64,000 nt of DNA from Pseudomonas lurida (GTDB taxonomy: Bacteria; Pseudomonadota; Gammaproteobacteria; Pseudomonadales; Pseudomonadaceae): NCBI RefSeq assembly GCF_002563895.1, contig NZ_PDJB01000001.1:2711501-2775500 (forward strand). The letters are read 5' to 3'. Shown piece by piece: positions 47,901 to 55,455 of this stretch. The position numbers and the translations under genes are program-made. Positions within the stretch are counted from its first letter, which is position 1. Each line of letters starts with the position of its first letter. The notes beneath the pieces were generated by a model. It was not told the origin of the DNA, searched no databases, and was given only the letters and a program-made list of their open reading frames with translations.

Positions 47901-48037
47901 TAGATTTCAACTTTCGGCGGCGCGACGTTGGGGTACTGGGCCACCGGCAACTGCGGGATGGCGAGCGCGCCGGCCAGCAGGATAAACAGGGCGACCACCC
48001 AGGCGAAGATCGGGCGGTCAATGAAGAACTGCGGCAT
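44939..48037 (-). CDS. RND (HAE1) multidrug efflux transporter, inner-membrane subunit
   Basis: 1032 aa, the usual length for a proton-driven RND pump, with 12 helices and two large periplasmic loops. Signatures: FFIDRPIFAWVVALFILLAGALAI at the N-terminus, the TM4 proton relay MVLAIGILVDDAIVVVENVERIM, TSILFSAFLALTLTPALCASLL, and the mirrored C-terminal GLITIIGLSAKNAILIIEFAKDL. It is 18 bp downstream of its adaptor gene. No outer-membrane factor is encoded in the operon, so it must borrow one. The divergent RstAB-like system is the probable regulator. Confidence 0.93.
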   Translation of the reverse strand: MPQFFIDRPIFAWVVALFILLAGALAIPQLPVAQYPNVAPPKVEIYAVYPGASAQTLDESVVSLIEQELNGADHLLYFESQSSLGSATITATFQPGTDPEMAQVDVQNRLKAVEPRLPQAVTQQGLQVEKVSAGFLLLVTLTSSDGKLDDVALSDYLARNVMNELKRLDGVGKAQLYGAERAMRIWIDPQKLIGFNLTPADVNAAISAQNAQVSAGSIGDLPGTKTQEITAAILVKGQLSTPAEFADIVLKANPDGSTVRVGDVARVEIGSQEYQFSTRLNGKPSTAVSVQLSPGANALSTATLVRAKMDELSRYFPANVEYKIPYDTSPFVKVSITKVVYTLLEAMALVFAVMFLFLQNVRYTLIPTLVVPIALMGTFATMLLLGFSINVLTMFGMVLAIGILVDDAIVVVENVERIMATEGLSPKAATKKAMGQITGAIIGITLVLVAVFLPMAFMAGSVGVIYQQFSLSMATSILFSAFLALTLTPALCASLLKPIAKGEHHAKGGFFGWFNHRFEQLTDRYEGWVAYALKRSGRYLLIYLVLLVGLGWMFSRLPSSFLPVEDQGYTITDIQLPPGASKNRTVQVAEQIEAHNAEEPGVGDTTMIMGFSFSGSGQNAALAFTTLKDWSERGSDDSAASIADRANMAFSELKDAIAYAILPPPVDGLGTSSGFEFRLQDRGGVGHAALMAARTELLAAAEKSPILANVRESALAEAPQVQLEVDRKQANALGVSFADVGNVLSSAIGSAYVNDFPNQGRMQRVVVQAEGDQRSQVADLMKINVRNNDGKMVPLSAFVEAKWTQGPAQLTRYNGYPAIAISGEAAPGHSTGEAMDEIQRLVSQLPAGLGQEWTGLSLQERLSGAQAPLLLGLSLLIVFLCLAALYESWSIPTSVLLVVPLGVLGAVLAVSLRGMPNDVFFKVGLITIIGLSAKNAILIIEFAKDLYDQGEDLITATLKAARLRLRPIIMTSLAFILGVVPLAIATGASSASQQAIGTGVIGGMITATLAVVFVPVFFVVVMKRVRKRHTPD

Positions 48038-48055
48038 GGTAAGTGATTCCTTTCC

Positions 48056-49213
48056 TTAGCGGACAGAGGCCTGGGCATTCGGCGCGGGGCTGTCGTCCAC
48101 TTCGACTTTTTCGCCGGGGCGCGCGTGTTGCAGGCCCTCGACGACGATACGGTCGCCGGGTTTGAGGCCGCTGCTGACGATCCAGCGGTCCTCGATCACC
48201 GCGCCAAGCTCCACTGGCTGCTGGCTCACGGTCTGCTCGGCGTCCAGCAACAGCACCATCGGGATGCCCGCGCTGTCGCGGGTGATAGCGCGTTGCGGCA
48301 CGCTGATGCCTTGCTTGTCGATCGCCTGTTCCAGGCGCACCCGCACAAAGCTGCCGGGCAGCAGGTCGAGGTCCGGGTTGGGGAACTCGCTGCGCAGGAT
48401 GATTTGCCCGGTGCCGGGATCGACGCTGATCTCGGCGAAGAGCAATTTGCCTGGCAGCGGGTAAAGGCTGCCGTCGTCCTGGATCAGCGTGGCCTTGGCC
48501 TGGTCCTGGCCGACCTGCTTCAAGCTGCCGGCACGGAAGGCACGGCGCAGGTCATTCAACTCGCGGGTGGACTGGGTCAGGTCGGCGTGGATCGGGTCCA
48601 ACTGCTGGATGATCGCCAGCGGCGTGGCCTCGTTCTGGCCGACCAGCGCCCCCTCGGTCACCAACGCGCGGTCGATGCGTCCGGAAATCGGCGCGGTCAC
48701 GGTGGCGTAGCCCAGGTTCAGCCTGGCGCGTTCGACAGCGGCCTTGTTGGCGGCGACATCGGCGTTGGTCTGGCGCACGGCGGCGCGGGCGTTGTCGTAG
48801 TCCTGGCCGCTGATGGCGTTGCCTTCCACCAACTGGCTGTAGCGCTGTTCTTGCAAGTGCGCCTGGAAGGCATTGGCCTGGGCCTTGCTCAGGTTGGCCT
48901 GGGCACTGTCCAGGTCGGCCTTGAAGGGCGCGGGGTCGATGCGAAACAGCACGTCGCCTTGTTTCACGTCGTGGCCTTCCTTGAACACCCGCTGCATGAC
49001 GACGCCCGCGACCCGTGCACGCACTTCGGCAATGCGCGGCGCGGCGATGCGCCCGCTCAGTTCGCTGGTGATCGAGAGCGGTTTGGCCTGCAGGGTTTCG
49101 ATGCGCACTTTGGCCAGGGGCATTTCTGGCGCTTCGGCGGCGGAGTCGCCACACGCGCTCAGGGCCAGGGTGAGGGCCAGCAGGCAAAACGGCGCAAACA
49201 GATTCTTCGACAT
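48056..49213 (-). CDS. RND efflux periplasmic adaptor (membrane fusion lipoprotein)
   Basis: 385 aa from ATG 49213. Lipobox LSACGDS anchors it to the inner membrane. The lipoyl/barrel-sandwich half-motifs (SGRIAAPRIAEVRARVAGVVMQRVFKEGHDVKQGDVLFRIDP and TVTAPISGRIDRALVTEGALVGQNE) flank an alpha-hairpin (LSKAQANAFQAHLQEQRYSQLVEGNAISGQDYDNARAA). It links the transporter to an outer-membrane channel. The longer frame upstream of 49213 runs through a REP hairpin and is not used. Confidence 0.93.
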   Translation of the reverse strand: MSKNLFAPFCLLALTLALSACGDSAAEAPEMPLAKVRIETLQAKPLSITSELSGRIAAPRIAEVRARVAGVVMQRVFKEGHDVKQGDVLFRIDPAPFKADLDSAQANLSKAQANAFQAHLQEQRYSQLVEGNAISGQDYDNARAAVRQTNADVAANKAAVERARLNLGYATVTAPISGRIDRALVTEGALVGQNEATPLAIIQQLDPIHADLTQSTRELNDLRRAFRAGSLKQVGQDQAKATLIQDDGSLYPLPGKLLFAEISVDPGTGQIILRSEFPNPDLDLLPGSFVRVRLEQAIDKQGISVPQRAITRDSAGIPMVLLLDAEQTVSQQPVELGAVIEDRWIVSSGLKPGDRIVVEGLQHARPGEKVEVDDSPAPNAQASVR

Positions 49214-49367
49214 GCTCTTATCCCAATATTGACTGGCGCATCCTAAAGTCACCTGCGCCCTGGTGCTGTGAAGCTGTGTAGGCCGTGTGTGAAGAAATGT
49301 AAGGTGCGACCCATAGTCCGCAGAGGGCGTATATCCTTGCACAATCCTGCAAACAACCAAGATCGAT

Positions 49368-49389
49368 GTGGGAGCAAGCCCGCTCCCAC
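49368..49389. repeat. REP hairpin in the divergent efflux/two-component region
   Basis: GTGGGAGC-AAGCCC-GCTCCCAC, a perfect 8-bp arm palindrome of Pseudomonas REP type, in the 220-bp region between the adaptor and the response-regulator gene. Confidence 0.75.
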
Positions 49390-49433
49390 AAGGGTCTGTG
49401 CACAGCCGACGAACCGCATTATTTGGAAACACC

Positions 49434-50135
49434 ATGCCCAACATCCTCCTGGTGGAAGACGACGCCGCACTCTCCGAGCTGATTGCCAGCTACCTGGAAC
49501 GCAATGGCTATCACGTCAGCGTGCTCAGCCGTGGCGATCACGTTCGCGAACGCGCACGCCTGAACCCGCCGGACTTGGTGATCCTCGACCTGATGCTGCC
49601 CGGTCTCGACGGCCTGCAAGTGTGCCGCCTGTTGCGCGCTGACTCGGCGGGCCTGCCCATCCTGATGCTCACCGCCCGTGATGACAGCCACGACCAAGTG
49701 CTGGGCCTGGAAATGGGCGCCGATGACTACGTGACCAAACCCTGCGAACCGCGTGTGTTGCTGGCCCGTGTGCGTACGTTGCTGCGCCGTAGCAGCTTGT
49801 CCGAGCCCCAGCTCGCCAATGACCAGATCATCGTGGGCAACCTGTGCATCGACCTGTCGGAGCGCACCGTGACCTGGCGCGAGCAGGCCGTGGAGTTGTC
49901 CAGCGGCGAATACAACCTGCTGGTGGTGCTGGCCCGGCATGCCGGCGAAGTGCTCAGCCGCGACCAGATCCTGCAACGCCTGCGTGGTATCGAGTTCAAC
50001 GGCACCGACCGGTCGGTGGATGTGGCCATCTCCAAGCTGCGCCGCAAGTTCGATGACAACGCCGGCGAAGCGCGCAAGATCAAGACGGTATGGGGCAAGG
50101 GCTACCTGTTCAGCCGTTCCGAGTGGGAATGCTGA
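49434..50135 (+). CDS. OmpR-family response regulator, RstA-like
   Basis: 233 aa. Receiver NILLVEDDAALSELIASYL with phospho-Asp in VILDLMLPGLDG (about residue 53), and LTAR and the DYVTKPCEPRVLLARV end. The C-terminal winged helix has SSGEYNLLVVLARHAGEVLSRDQILQRLRGIEFNGTDRSVDVAISKLRRKFDD...IKTVWGKGYLFSRSEWE, closely resembling E. coli RstA. It probably controls the divergent RND pump. The sensor gene follows after 3 bp. Confidence 0.92.
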   Translation: MPNILLVEDDAALSELIASYLERNGYHVSVLSRGDHVRERARLNPPDLVILDLMLPGLDGLQVCRLLRADSAGLPILMLTARDDSHDQVLGLEMGADDYVTKPCEPRVLLARVRTLLRRSSLSEPQLANDQIIVGNLCIDLSERTVTWREQAVELSSGEYNLLVVLARHAGEVLSRDQILQRLRGIEFNGTDRSVDVAISKLRRKFDDNAGEARKIKTVWGKGYLFSRSEWEC

Positions 50136-50138
50136 CCC

Positions 50139-51440
50139 ATGTTCCGTGTATTGCTGCGTCTCTACCTGATCACCATCGTCACCTACAGTGCGGCGATCTA
50201 CCTGATCCCCTCGTTGGTGATCCAGCTGTTCGAACACCGCTACATGAACTACAACATCGAGCAGACTCGCGGCCAGCAAAAGCTGATCGTCAAGCAATAC
50301 CTGCGCGCACCGGTGGAACGCTGGTCACAGGTGACCGACCAGCTGGGCCGTGACTTCGCACCCTTGAAAGTGCAATTGCTGCTGCGCCAGGACGCCAGCT
50401 ACACCCCGACCGAAGAAAAACTGCTGGAGCAGGGCAAGCCAGTCGTGCGCCTGGGGGAGTGGGGGTGGATGGAGGAAATCAGTTCGCCGATCAACGAGCA
50501 ATTCGTGGTCAAGCTGACAGTTCCGCCCGATCCGATGGACATGAACGTCCTGTACTGGGCGATCAACGTGCTGATCGTCGCTGCGCTGCTGGCCTGCCTG
50601 TTGGTGTGGCTGCGTCCGCACTGGCGCGACCTGGAACGCTTGAAAAGCACCGCGGGGCAATTGGGCCAGGGCAACCTGGCCGAGCGTACGCGCATTCCGG
50701 CCAGCTCCAGCATCGGCAGTCTGGCCTCGGTGTTCGACACCATGGCCGACGACATCGAACACCTGCTCAACCAGCAGCGCGACCTGCTCAACGCGGTCTC
50801 CCACGAACTGCGCACGCCGCTCACTCGCCTGGATTTCGGCCTGGCGCTGGCGCTCTCCGAAGACTTGCCCGAGGCCAGTCGCGAACGCCTGCAAAGCCTG
50901 GTGGCGCATATCCGCGAGCTGGATGAACTGGTGCTCGAGCTGCTGTCCTACAGCCGCCTGCAAAACCCGGCGCAACTGCCAGAGAGGGTCGAGGTGGTGC
51001 TCGATGAATTTATCGACAGCGTGCTTGGCAGCGTCGACGACGAGCTGGAAAACCCCGAGATCGTCATCGACGTCGCACTCGATTGCGCCGTGGAGCGCTT
51101 CAGCCTCGACCCGCGCCTCACCGCCCGTGCGTTGCAGAACCTGCTGCGCAATGCCACGCGTTACTGCGACAAGCGCATCCAGGTCGGCGTCAAGGTGTGC
51201 CCCAAGGGCTGTGAAATCTGGGTGGACGATGACGGCATCGGCATCCCGCTGGACCAGCGCGAGCGCATCTTCGAGCCGTTCTACCGCCTGGACCGCAGCC
51301 GTGACCGTGCCACCGGTGGTTTCGGCCTGGGCCTGGCCATCAGCCGGCGCGCCCTGGAAGCCCAGGGCGGCACCTTGACGGCATTGGCGTCGCCGCTGGG
51401 TGGCGCGCGATTCCGGGTGTGGTTGCCCAGCGTCGGCTGA
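50139..51440 (+). CDS. Sensor histidine kinase, RstB-like
   Basis: 433 aa. TM1 is at about 6-30, with a ~110-residue periplasmic region, TM2 (VLYWAINVLIVAALLACLLVWLRPHW) and HAMP. The H-box is NAVSHELRTPLTRLDFGLAL (phospho-His); the ATPase has NLLRNATRYC (N-box), VDDDGIGIP (G1) and GGFGLGLAISRRALEAQGG (G2). Architecture and sequence fit RstB. The stop abuts the end of the convergent anti-sigma gene with no spacer. Confidence 0.92.
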   Translation: MFRVLLRLYLITIVTYSAAIYLIPSLVIQLFEHRYMNYNIEQTRGQQKLIVKQYLRAPVERWSQVTDQLGRDFAPLKVQLLLRQDASYTPTEEKLLEQGKPVVRLGEWGWMEEISSPINEQFVVKLTVPPDPMDMNVLYWAINVLIVAALLACLLVWLRPHWRDLERLKSTAGQLGQGNLAERTRIPASSSIGSLASVFDTMADDIEHLLNQQRDLLNAVSHELRTPLTRLDFGLALALSEDLPEASRERLQSLVAHIRELDELVLELLSYSRLQNPAQLPERVEVVLDEFIDSVLGSVDDELENPEIVIDVALDCAVERFSLDPRLTARALQNLLRNATRYCDKRIQVGVKVCPKGCEIWVDDDGIGIPLDQRERIFEPFYRLDRSRDRATGGFGLGLAISRRALEAQGGTLTALASPLGGARFRVWLPSVG

Positions 51441-52109
51441 TCAGAGCACCTTAACCGCGCGGCCGATCGCCTGGATCGGCCCGGTGGGCTTACCGGTTGG
51501 CGAGCCCCGTGGATCTTCCAGGGTCAGCTCGAACAGTTGGTTCTGCGTCAGCGGCGGCAGCTTGTCGAGTGGCACCGACAGCGTCTGCCCCGGCTTGACC
51601 AGGCCCAGGGACACGGGCCCCTGCCAACCGTCGCCTTTGGTCCAGAACTGCAGGGCCTTGTCGGCCGGCACTTCCATCACACCCAGCGGGATCAACTGAA
51701 TCTGCTGATCGTTACTGGCCTGGATCACCCAGCCCGGTGCCTGGTTTTGCGGTGCAACCAGCACCACCACGAAGCTTGGCTCGGCAGTGGGCGGGCGGGT
51801 CAGCAGCAACCCGGCCAGCACCAGCGTGGTCAGCAACCCGGCACCGGCCAGGCCACGCCACACTGCAAGCAAGTCCCACCAGGGCGTTCGGGCACCGGCG
51901 GTGTTGCGTTCGATGCGTCGCCATAATTCAGAGGAAGGTGGTACGGGCTCCGCCAGGGCCGTCAACGGCAACAGGCGCTGTTCCCAGGCATCAACCGCTG
52001 CGCGTAGCTCGGCGTCATGGGCGAGGCGTTGTTCCACCTCGACGCGCTGTTCGCCAGGCAGGGTGCCCAGCACGTATTCGCTGGCCAGTTCGTCCAGTGG
52101 GTTGCTCAT
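51441..52109 (-). CDS. RskA-type anti-sigma factor
   Basis: 222 aa from ATG 52109, which overlaps the sigma-factor stop (ATGA). The N-terminal zinc-less anti-sigma domain DELASEYVLGTLPGEQRVEVEQRLAHDAELRAAVDAWEQRL is followed by one membrane helix (LAGAGLLTTLVLAGLLLT) and a periplasmic RskA domain (QLIPLGVMEVPADKALQFWTKGDGWQGPVSLGLVKPGQTL). It sequesters the cognate ECF sigma factor at the membrane. Confidence 0.9.
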   Translation of the reverse strand: MSNPLDELASEYVLGTLPGEQRVEVEQRLAHDAELRAAVDAWEQRLLPLTALAEPVPPSSELWRRIERNTAGARTPWWDLLAVWRGLAGAGLLTTLVLAGLLLTRPPTAEPSFVVVLVAPQNQAPGWVIQASNDQQIQLIPLGVMEVPADKALQFWTKGDGWQGPVSLGLVKPGQTLSVPLDKLPPLTQNQLFELTLEDPRGSPTGKPTGPIQAIGRAVKVL

Positions 52110-52621
52110 GCCATGCACTCCCGCAGCGCGGCGAGGCTACGTTTGATCCAGGCTTTGACGGTCCCCAGCGGGGTGTCCAGTTTCCGGGCGATTTCGCTGT
52201 GGGAATAACCGTCGACATAGGCATGCAGGATGCACGTGCGGCGGGCCGGATCGAGCTGCTCCAGGCAGGCGTGGACCTGCCCCGAGCGCGAAGCGAATTC
52301 AAAGGTGTCGGTTGTAGCGACGCGCTCGTGCTCGTCGCTCAACGGTATTTCACGGTAATGATTGCGCACGACATTGAGCGCCAGGTGCCGGGTCACACTG
52401 AACACCCAGCCACGGGCGGAGCCGCGATCGGGGTCGAAACTGCCGGCGCCGCGCCAGACCTTGATGAAGGCGTCATGCACGATGTCTTCGGCCAGGGACT
52501 TGTCCCTGACGATGCGCAGCGCCACGCCGAGCAAACGGCTGCTGTCCTGCTCATAGAGCTGGCGCAAGGCGCGTTGATCGCCACGGGCGCACGCCCGCAG
52601 ACAGGCTTCGTAATCAAACAC
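52106..52621 (-). CDS. ECF RNA polymerase sigma factor (SigK-like)
   Basis: 171 aa. Region 2 LRQLYEQDSSRLLGVALRIVRDKSLAEDIVHDAFIKVWRGAGSFDPDRGSARGWVFSVTRHLALNVVR; region 4 HACLEQLDPARRTCILHAYVDGYSHSEIARKLDTPLGTVKAWIKRSLAALREC. It is paired with the RskA-type anti-sigma gene downstream and a DUF3455 gene upstream, an arrangement that suggests DUF3455 is a regulon member. Confidence 0.93.
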   Translation of the reverse strand: MFDYEACLRACARGDQRALRQLYEQDSSRLLGVALRIVRDKSLAEDIVHDAFIKVWRGAGSFDPDRGSARGWVFSVTRHLALNVVRNHYREIPLSDEHERVATTDTFEFASRSGQVHACLEQLDPARRTCILHAYVDGYSHSEIARKLDTPLGTVKAWIKRSLAALRECMA

Positions 52622-52687
52622 GTGATGCTACCCCCAAGCGCCAAACCGCATATTTATCCGCATTGGGGGCAGCGTAGCCGAGTTTGT
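52622..52687. other. Hairpin between the DUF3455 and sigma-factor genes
   Basis: GCTACCCCCAA and TTGGGGGCAGCGTAGC form an imperfect inverted repeat around an AT-rich loop in the 66-bp gap. It may attenuate read-through from the DUF3455 gene into the sigma gene. Confidence 0.4.
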
Positions 52688-53209
52688 TCAGTTGGCCGCC
52701 CAGAAAATGTAGTCGGCCTGGTACTTCACCACTTCCTGCTTGCCTTTGTTGGCAGCGGTGCACTCAGTGCTCGGCGCCACGCCACCCTTGAGCGCGACGC
52801 GCTGGATGTAGCTCACGCCACTCATCGCGCCCTTGCCTTCGGCCGGGTTGGCCTTGACCAGTTGATACGGCAGGTTGCCCGCACCGGACGGCGCCACGGC
52901 CAACTGGGTGCCGGTGACTTTCGAACCGTCCTTGGCCTGCCAGGTAGCGGGTGGGCCGAAATAGGTGCCCACTTGCTTGCCGCTGCGGTCATTCAGCACC
53001 GCCTTTGGCCCGACAAAGGTCCACTCGGTCTGGCCCGCAGCGTTGGCTTTGTCGCGGCACTCGTAGGTGATTTCGCCGACGCCGGTGGTTTCCAGCGCCA
53101 CCTTGTGGCCATCCGGCACCTTGATGCTGTCGGGCAAGCCGGTCTGGGCGAAGGCAGCAGGTGCAGCGGCCAGCAGGGCAGTGAGGCAGAACAGTGCTTT
53201 AGCGTTCAT
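52688..53209 (-). CDS. Secreted DUF3455 protein
   Basis: 173 aa. The signal peptide ends AAPAAFAQ. The body contains SIKVPDGHKVALETTGVGEITYECRDK, WTFVGPKAVLNDRSGKQVGTYFGPPATWQAKDGSKVTG and GVSYIQRVALKGGVAPSTECTAANKGKQEVVKYQADYIFW, the conserved DUF3455 blocks, with two cysteines that could bridge. Function unknown. It lies upstream of the sigma/anti-sigma pair in the same direction. Confidence 0.88.
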   Translation of the reverse strand: MNAKALFCLTALLAAAPAAFAQTGLPDSIKVPDGHKVALETTGVGEITYECRDKANAAGQTEWTFVGPKAVLNDRSGKQVGTYFGPPATWQAKDGSKVTGTQLAVAPSGAGNLPYQLVKANPAEGKGAMSGVSYIQRVALKGGVAPSTECTAANKGKQEVVKYQADYIFWAAN

Positions 53210-53348
53210 GGGTACTTCTCCATTTCAGTAAAACAGCGGGGTGACTGAGAGGTACTACCCATGGCACGCACGATTGGATGCAGCGATTAGAAAATAAATG
53301 ATAGAGGGCGCACACTGTGCCCCCGCTTTACCCGAGGAGAGATTGGCA

Positions 53349-54119
53349 ATGACTGGTGTTCACACGTCTGCTCAACAAGGTTTCTCTACCCAGGCCGTCA
53401 CCTACGCCCAGGGCCGGCCGGATTACCCAAGGCAACTGACGGGCTGGCTGGCCGAGACCCTGCGCATCGATGCCCAGTCGAACGTGATTGACCTGGGCGC
53501 CGGCACCGGCAAGTTCACCCGTTTGCTCAGCACCCTGGCACCGACATTGACCGCCGTCGAGCCGGTCGCGGCCATGGGCGCCCAGTTGACCAAACTGCTG
53601 CCGGCCGTACGCCTGGTCAATGGCACCGCTGAATCCATCCCACTGCCCGCCGCCAGCGCTGATGCGGTGGTGTGTGCCCAGGCATTCCACTGGTTCTCCA
53701 CGGAGGCTGCCCTGGCAGAAATCCATCGCGTGCTCAAGCCCGACGGCCGCCTTGGCCTGGTGTGGAACGTGCGGGATGAATCGGTGGATTGGGTCGCCGC
53801 CATCACTGACATCATCACTCCCTACGAAGGCGACACCCCGCGCTTTCACACCGGGCGCTGGCGCGAGGCTTTCACCGGCGAGTACTTTTGCGCACCCGAA
53901 GTGACCTTTTTTCCCTACAGCCACGTCGGCAGCCCTCAAGAAGTGATCATGGACCGTTTCCTCTCCGTGAGTTTTATCGCGGCGCTTCCCGAGGCACCCA
54001 AAGCCATGGTTACCGCACAATTGCAGGCACTGATCGACACCCATCCGGCGTTGAAAGGGCGGGAGACGGTCGCCTTCCCCTACGAGACCCAGGCCTACGT
54101 CTGCCATCGACTGAGTTAA
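53349..54119 (+). CDS. Class I SAM-dependent methyltransferase
   Basis: 256 aa from ATG 53349 with GAGGAGAG upstream. SAM-binding motif I VIDLGAGTGKFTRLLS (about residues 48-63), motif post-I LTAVEPVAAM, motif II ADAVVCAQAFHWF and motif III RVLKPDGRLGLVWN. This is the UbiE/YcgJ-like Methyltransf_11 group. Acceptor unknown. Monocistronic. Confidence 0.9.
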   Translation: MTGVHTSAQQGFSTQAVTYAQGRPDYPRQLTGWLAETLRIDAQSNVIDLGAGTGKFTRLLSTLAPTLTAVEPVAAMGAQLTKLLPAVRLVNGTAESIPLPAASADAVVCAQAFHWFSTEAALAEIHRVLKPDGRLGLVWNVRDESVDWVAAITDIITPYEGDTPRFHTGRWREAFTGEYFCAPEVTFFPYSHVGSPQEVIMDRFLSVSFIAALPEAPKAMVTAQLQALIDTHPALKGRETVAFPYETQAYVCHRLS

Positions 54120-54144
54120 AAGGCATAAAGTCAGATCATATTGA

Positions 54145-54202
54145 TATAAGTCGTTATAAGAAAAATCGCTATCCTGCGGCCAGAAATTTATAAGGCCGCA
54201 GG
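54145..54202 (+). promoter_or_regulatory. TATAAG direct repeats and a Shine-Dalgarno-occluding hairpin before the TauE gene
   Basis: TATAAG occurs at 54145-54150 and 54155-54160, exactly 10 bp apart. A perfect 9-bp stem CCTGCGGCC (54173-54181) / GGCCGCAGG (54194-54202) follows, and its 3' arm contains the AGG used as Shine-Dalgarno for ATG 54211. Promoter and translational control are both possible; both are inference. Confidence 0.45.
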
Positions 54203-54210
54203 TAGCTTTA

Positions 54211-54996
54211 ATGGATGTGGGTAATTTTGGTTTTGTGGTTGCTGGCCTGATCGTTGGTTTTATCGTAGGCATGACCGGTGTGGGCGGGGGCTCGTTGATG
54301 ACCCCGATCCTGCTGTGGTTCGGCATCAACCCCGCCACTGCGGTGGGCACCGACCTGTTGTACGCGGCCATCACCAAGTCCGGTGGCGTGCTGGTGCACA
54401 GCAAGAACAAGAACATCGACTGGACCATCACCGGCTGGCTGACCCTGGGCAGTGTGCCTGCGGTGTTGCTGACCCTGTGGTTCCTGGCCAGTCTGCACAC
54501 TGACCCCAGTGCCATGAATGCGGTGATCAAGCAGGCCCTCGGCGTGGTGCTGCTGCTGACGGCCTTGGCGATTCTGTTCAAGAAAAGCCTGTTGGCGTTT
54601 GCCCAGCGGCATGCCGGCGATGACTACCACATGAGTCCGCGCAACCTGAACGCGCTGACGGTGGTGACGGGGGCGATCCTCGGCACCATGGTTGCCCTGA
54701 CGTCCATTGGCGCGGGTGCGCTGGGGACCGTGGCGTTGTTTATTCTGTATCCGTTCCTGGCTACGCGGCGGTTGGTGGGGACTGAGATCGCGCATGCCGT
54801 GCCGCTGACCCTGGTGGCGGGATTGGGCCATGCCAGCATGGGTAACATGGACTGGCATCTGCTGGGCTTTTTGTTGATGGGGTCGTTGCCGGGGATTTAT
54901 ATCGGTAGTCATATGACGGGCAAGCTTCCGGATGGGGTGTTGCGCCCGTGTTTGGCGGTGATGCTCATGGCTATCGGCTACAAACTGGCGTTTTGA
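54211..54996 (+). CDS. TauE/SafE-family sulfite/organosulfonate exporter
   Basis: 261 aa with about eight membrane segments in two homologous halves. Each half carries a glycine-rich entry motif: VGFIVGMTGVGGGSLMTPILLWFGINPATAVGTDLLYAAITKSGG and ILGTMVALTSIGAGALGTVALFILYPFLATRRLVGTEIAHAVPLTLVAGLGH. Family members export sulfite or sulfoacetate. The sulfone-oxidation genes 0.5-3 kb away support a sulfur role (inference). Confidence 0.9.
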   Translation: MDVGNFGFVVAGLIVGFIVGMTGVGGGSLMTPILLWFGINPATAVGTDLLYAAITKSGGVLVHSKNKNIDWTITGWLTLGSVPAVLLTLWFLASLHTDPSAMNAVIKQALGVVLLLTALAILFKKSLLAFAQRHAGDDYHMSPRNLNALTVVTGAILGTMVALTSIGAGALGTVALFILYPFLATRRLVGTEIAHAVPLTLVAGLGHASMGNMDWHLLGFLLMGSLPGIYIGSHMTGKLPDGVLRPCLAVMLMAIGYKLAF

Positions 54997-55106
54997 TTTG
55001 GGGGCATATCCGTTGTTTGGGTAGCGGCGGCTTAGGGTTCCGTCCTTACGGCGGTTCACTTTTGAAAAAAGAGCCCAAGAGTAACCATGGCACTTGACCC
55101 ACCATT

Positions 55107-55455
55107 CGGCACCTCGCCTAGGCTCGGGTTACCCACGGATTCAAGCCTGAGTACGGCCAGCGTGTTGGGTGGGGCGCCTCAGATCACAAGCAAGCCAAGA
55201 TCAGCTTCGTCTGGGGGATAGAGCACCCACCTTTGACCGAGACCGACAGTAAAAAAACGGTCAGATCCCAGGTCGCCGTGCTGGGTCGATAGATCAATCA
55301 CATACTAGCTTTTCTGTGGGAGCTGGCTTGCCTGCGATGCAGGCACCTCGGTACATCAGGCATACCGGGCTGATTCCATCGCAGCCAAGCCAGCACCCAC
55401 CTTTGACCGGGGTCGACAATAAGAAACCTGTCGGGTTACGGGCACACCGAGCCTA
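55107..55455 (+). repeat. REP-containing element with terminal inverted repeat, copy 1
   Basis: The left end 55107-55127 (CGGCACCTCGCCTAGGCTCG..) is the inverse of the right end of copy 2, 20 of 21 matching. Internal blocks shared with copy 2 in the same order are CGGGTTACCCACGGATTCAA, GGGGCGCCT.AGATCA.AAGC, CAGCTTCGTCTGG, CTTTTCTGTGGGAGCTGGCT and TCGG.TTACGGGCACACCGAG. A REP doublet spans about 55316-55402. The right end is degenerate and runs into the stop codon of the SfnB-family gene. The gap 54997-55452 holds nothing else. Confidence 0.7.

Noticed and set aside
48056..49444. Longer start for the efflux adaptor (462 aa)
   Set aside because: The extra 77 residues would be encoded across a REP hairpin and precede an obvious lipoprotein signal; ATG 49213 is used.
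51737..53248. 503-aa + strand open frame opposite the anti-sigma, sigma and DUF3455 genes
   Set aside because: Spans three well-supported genes on the other strand.
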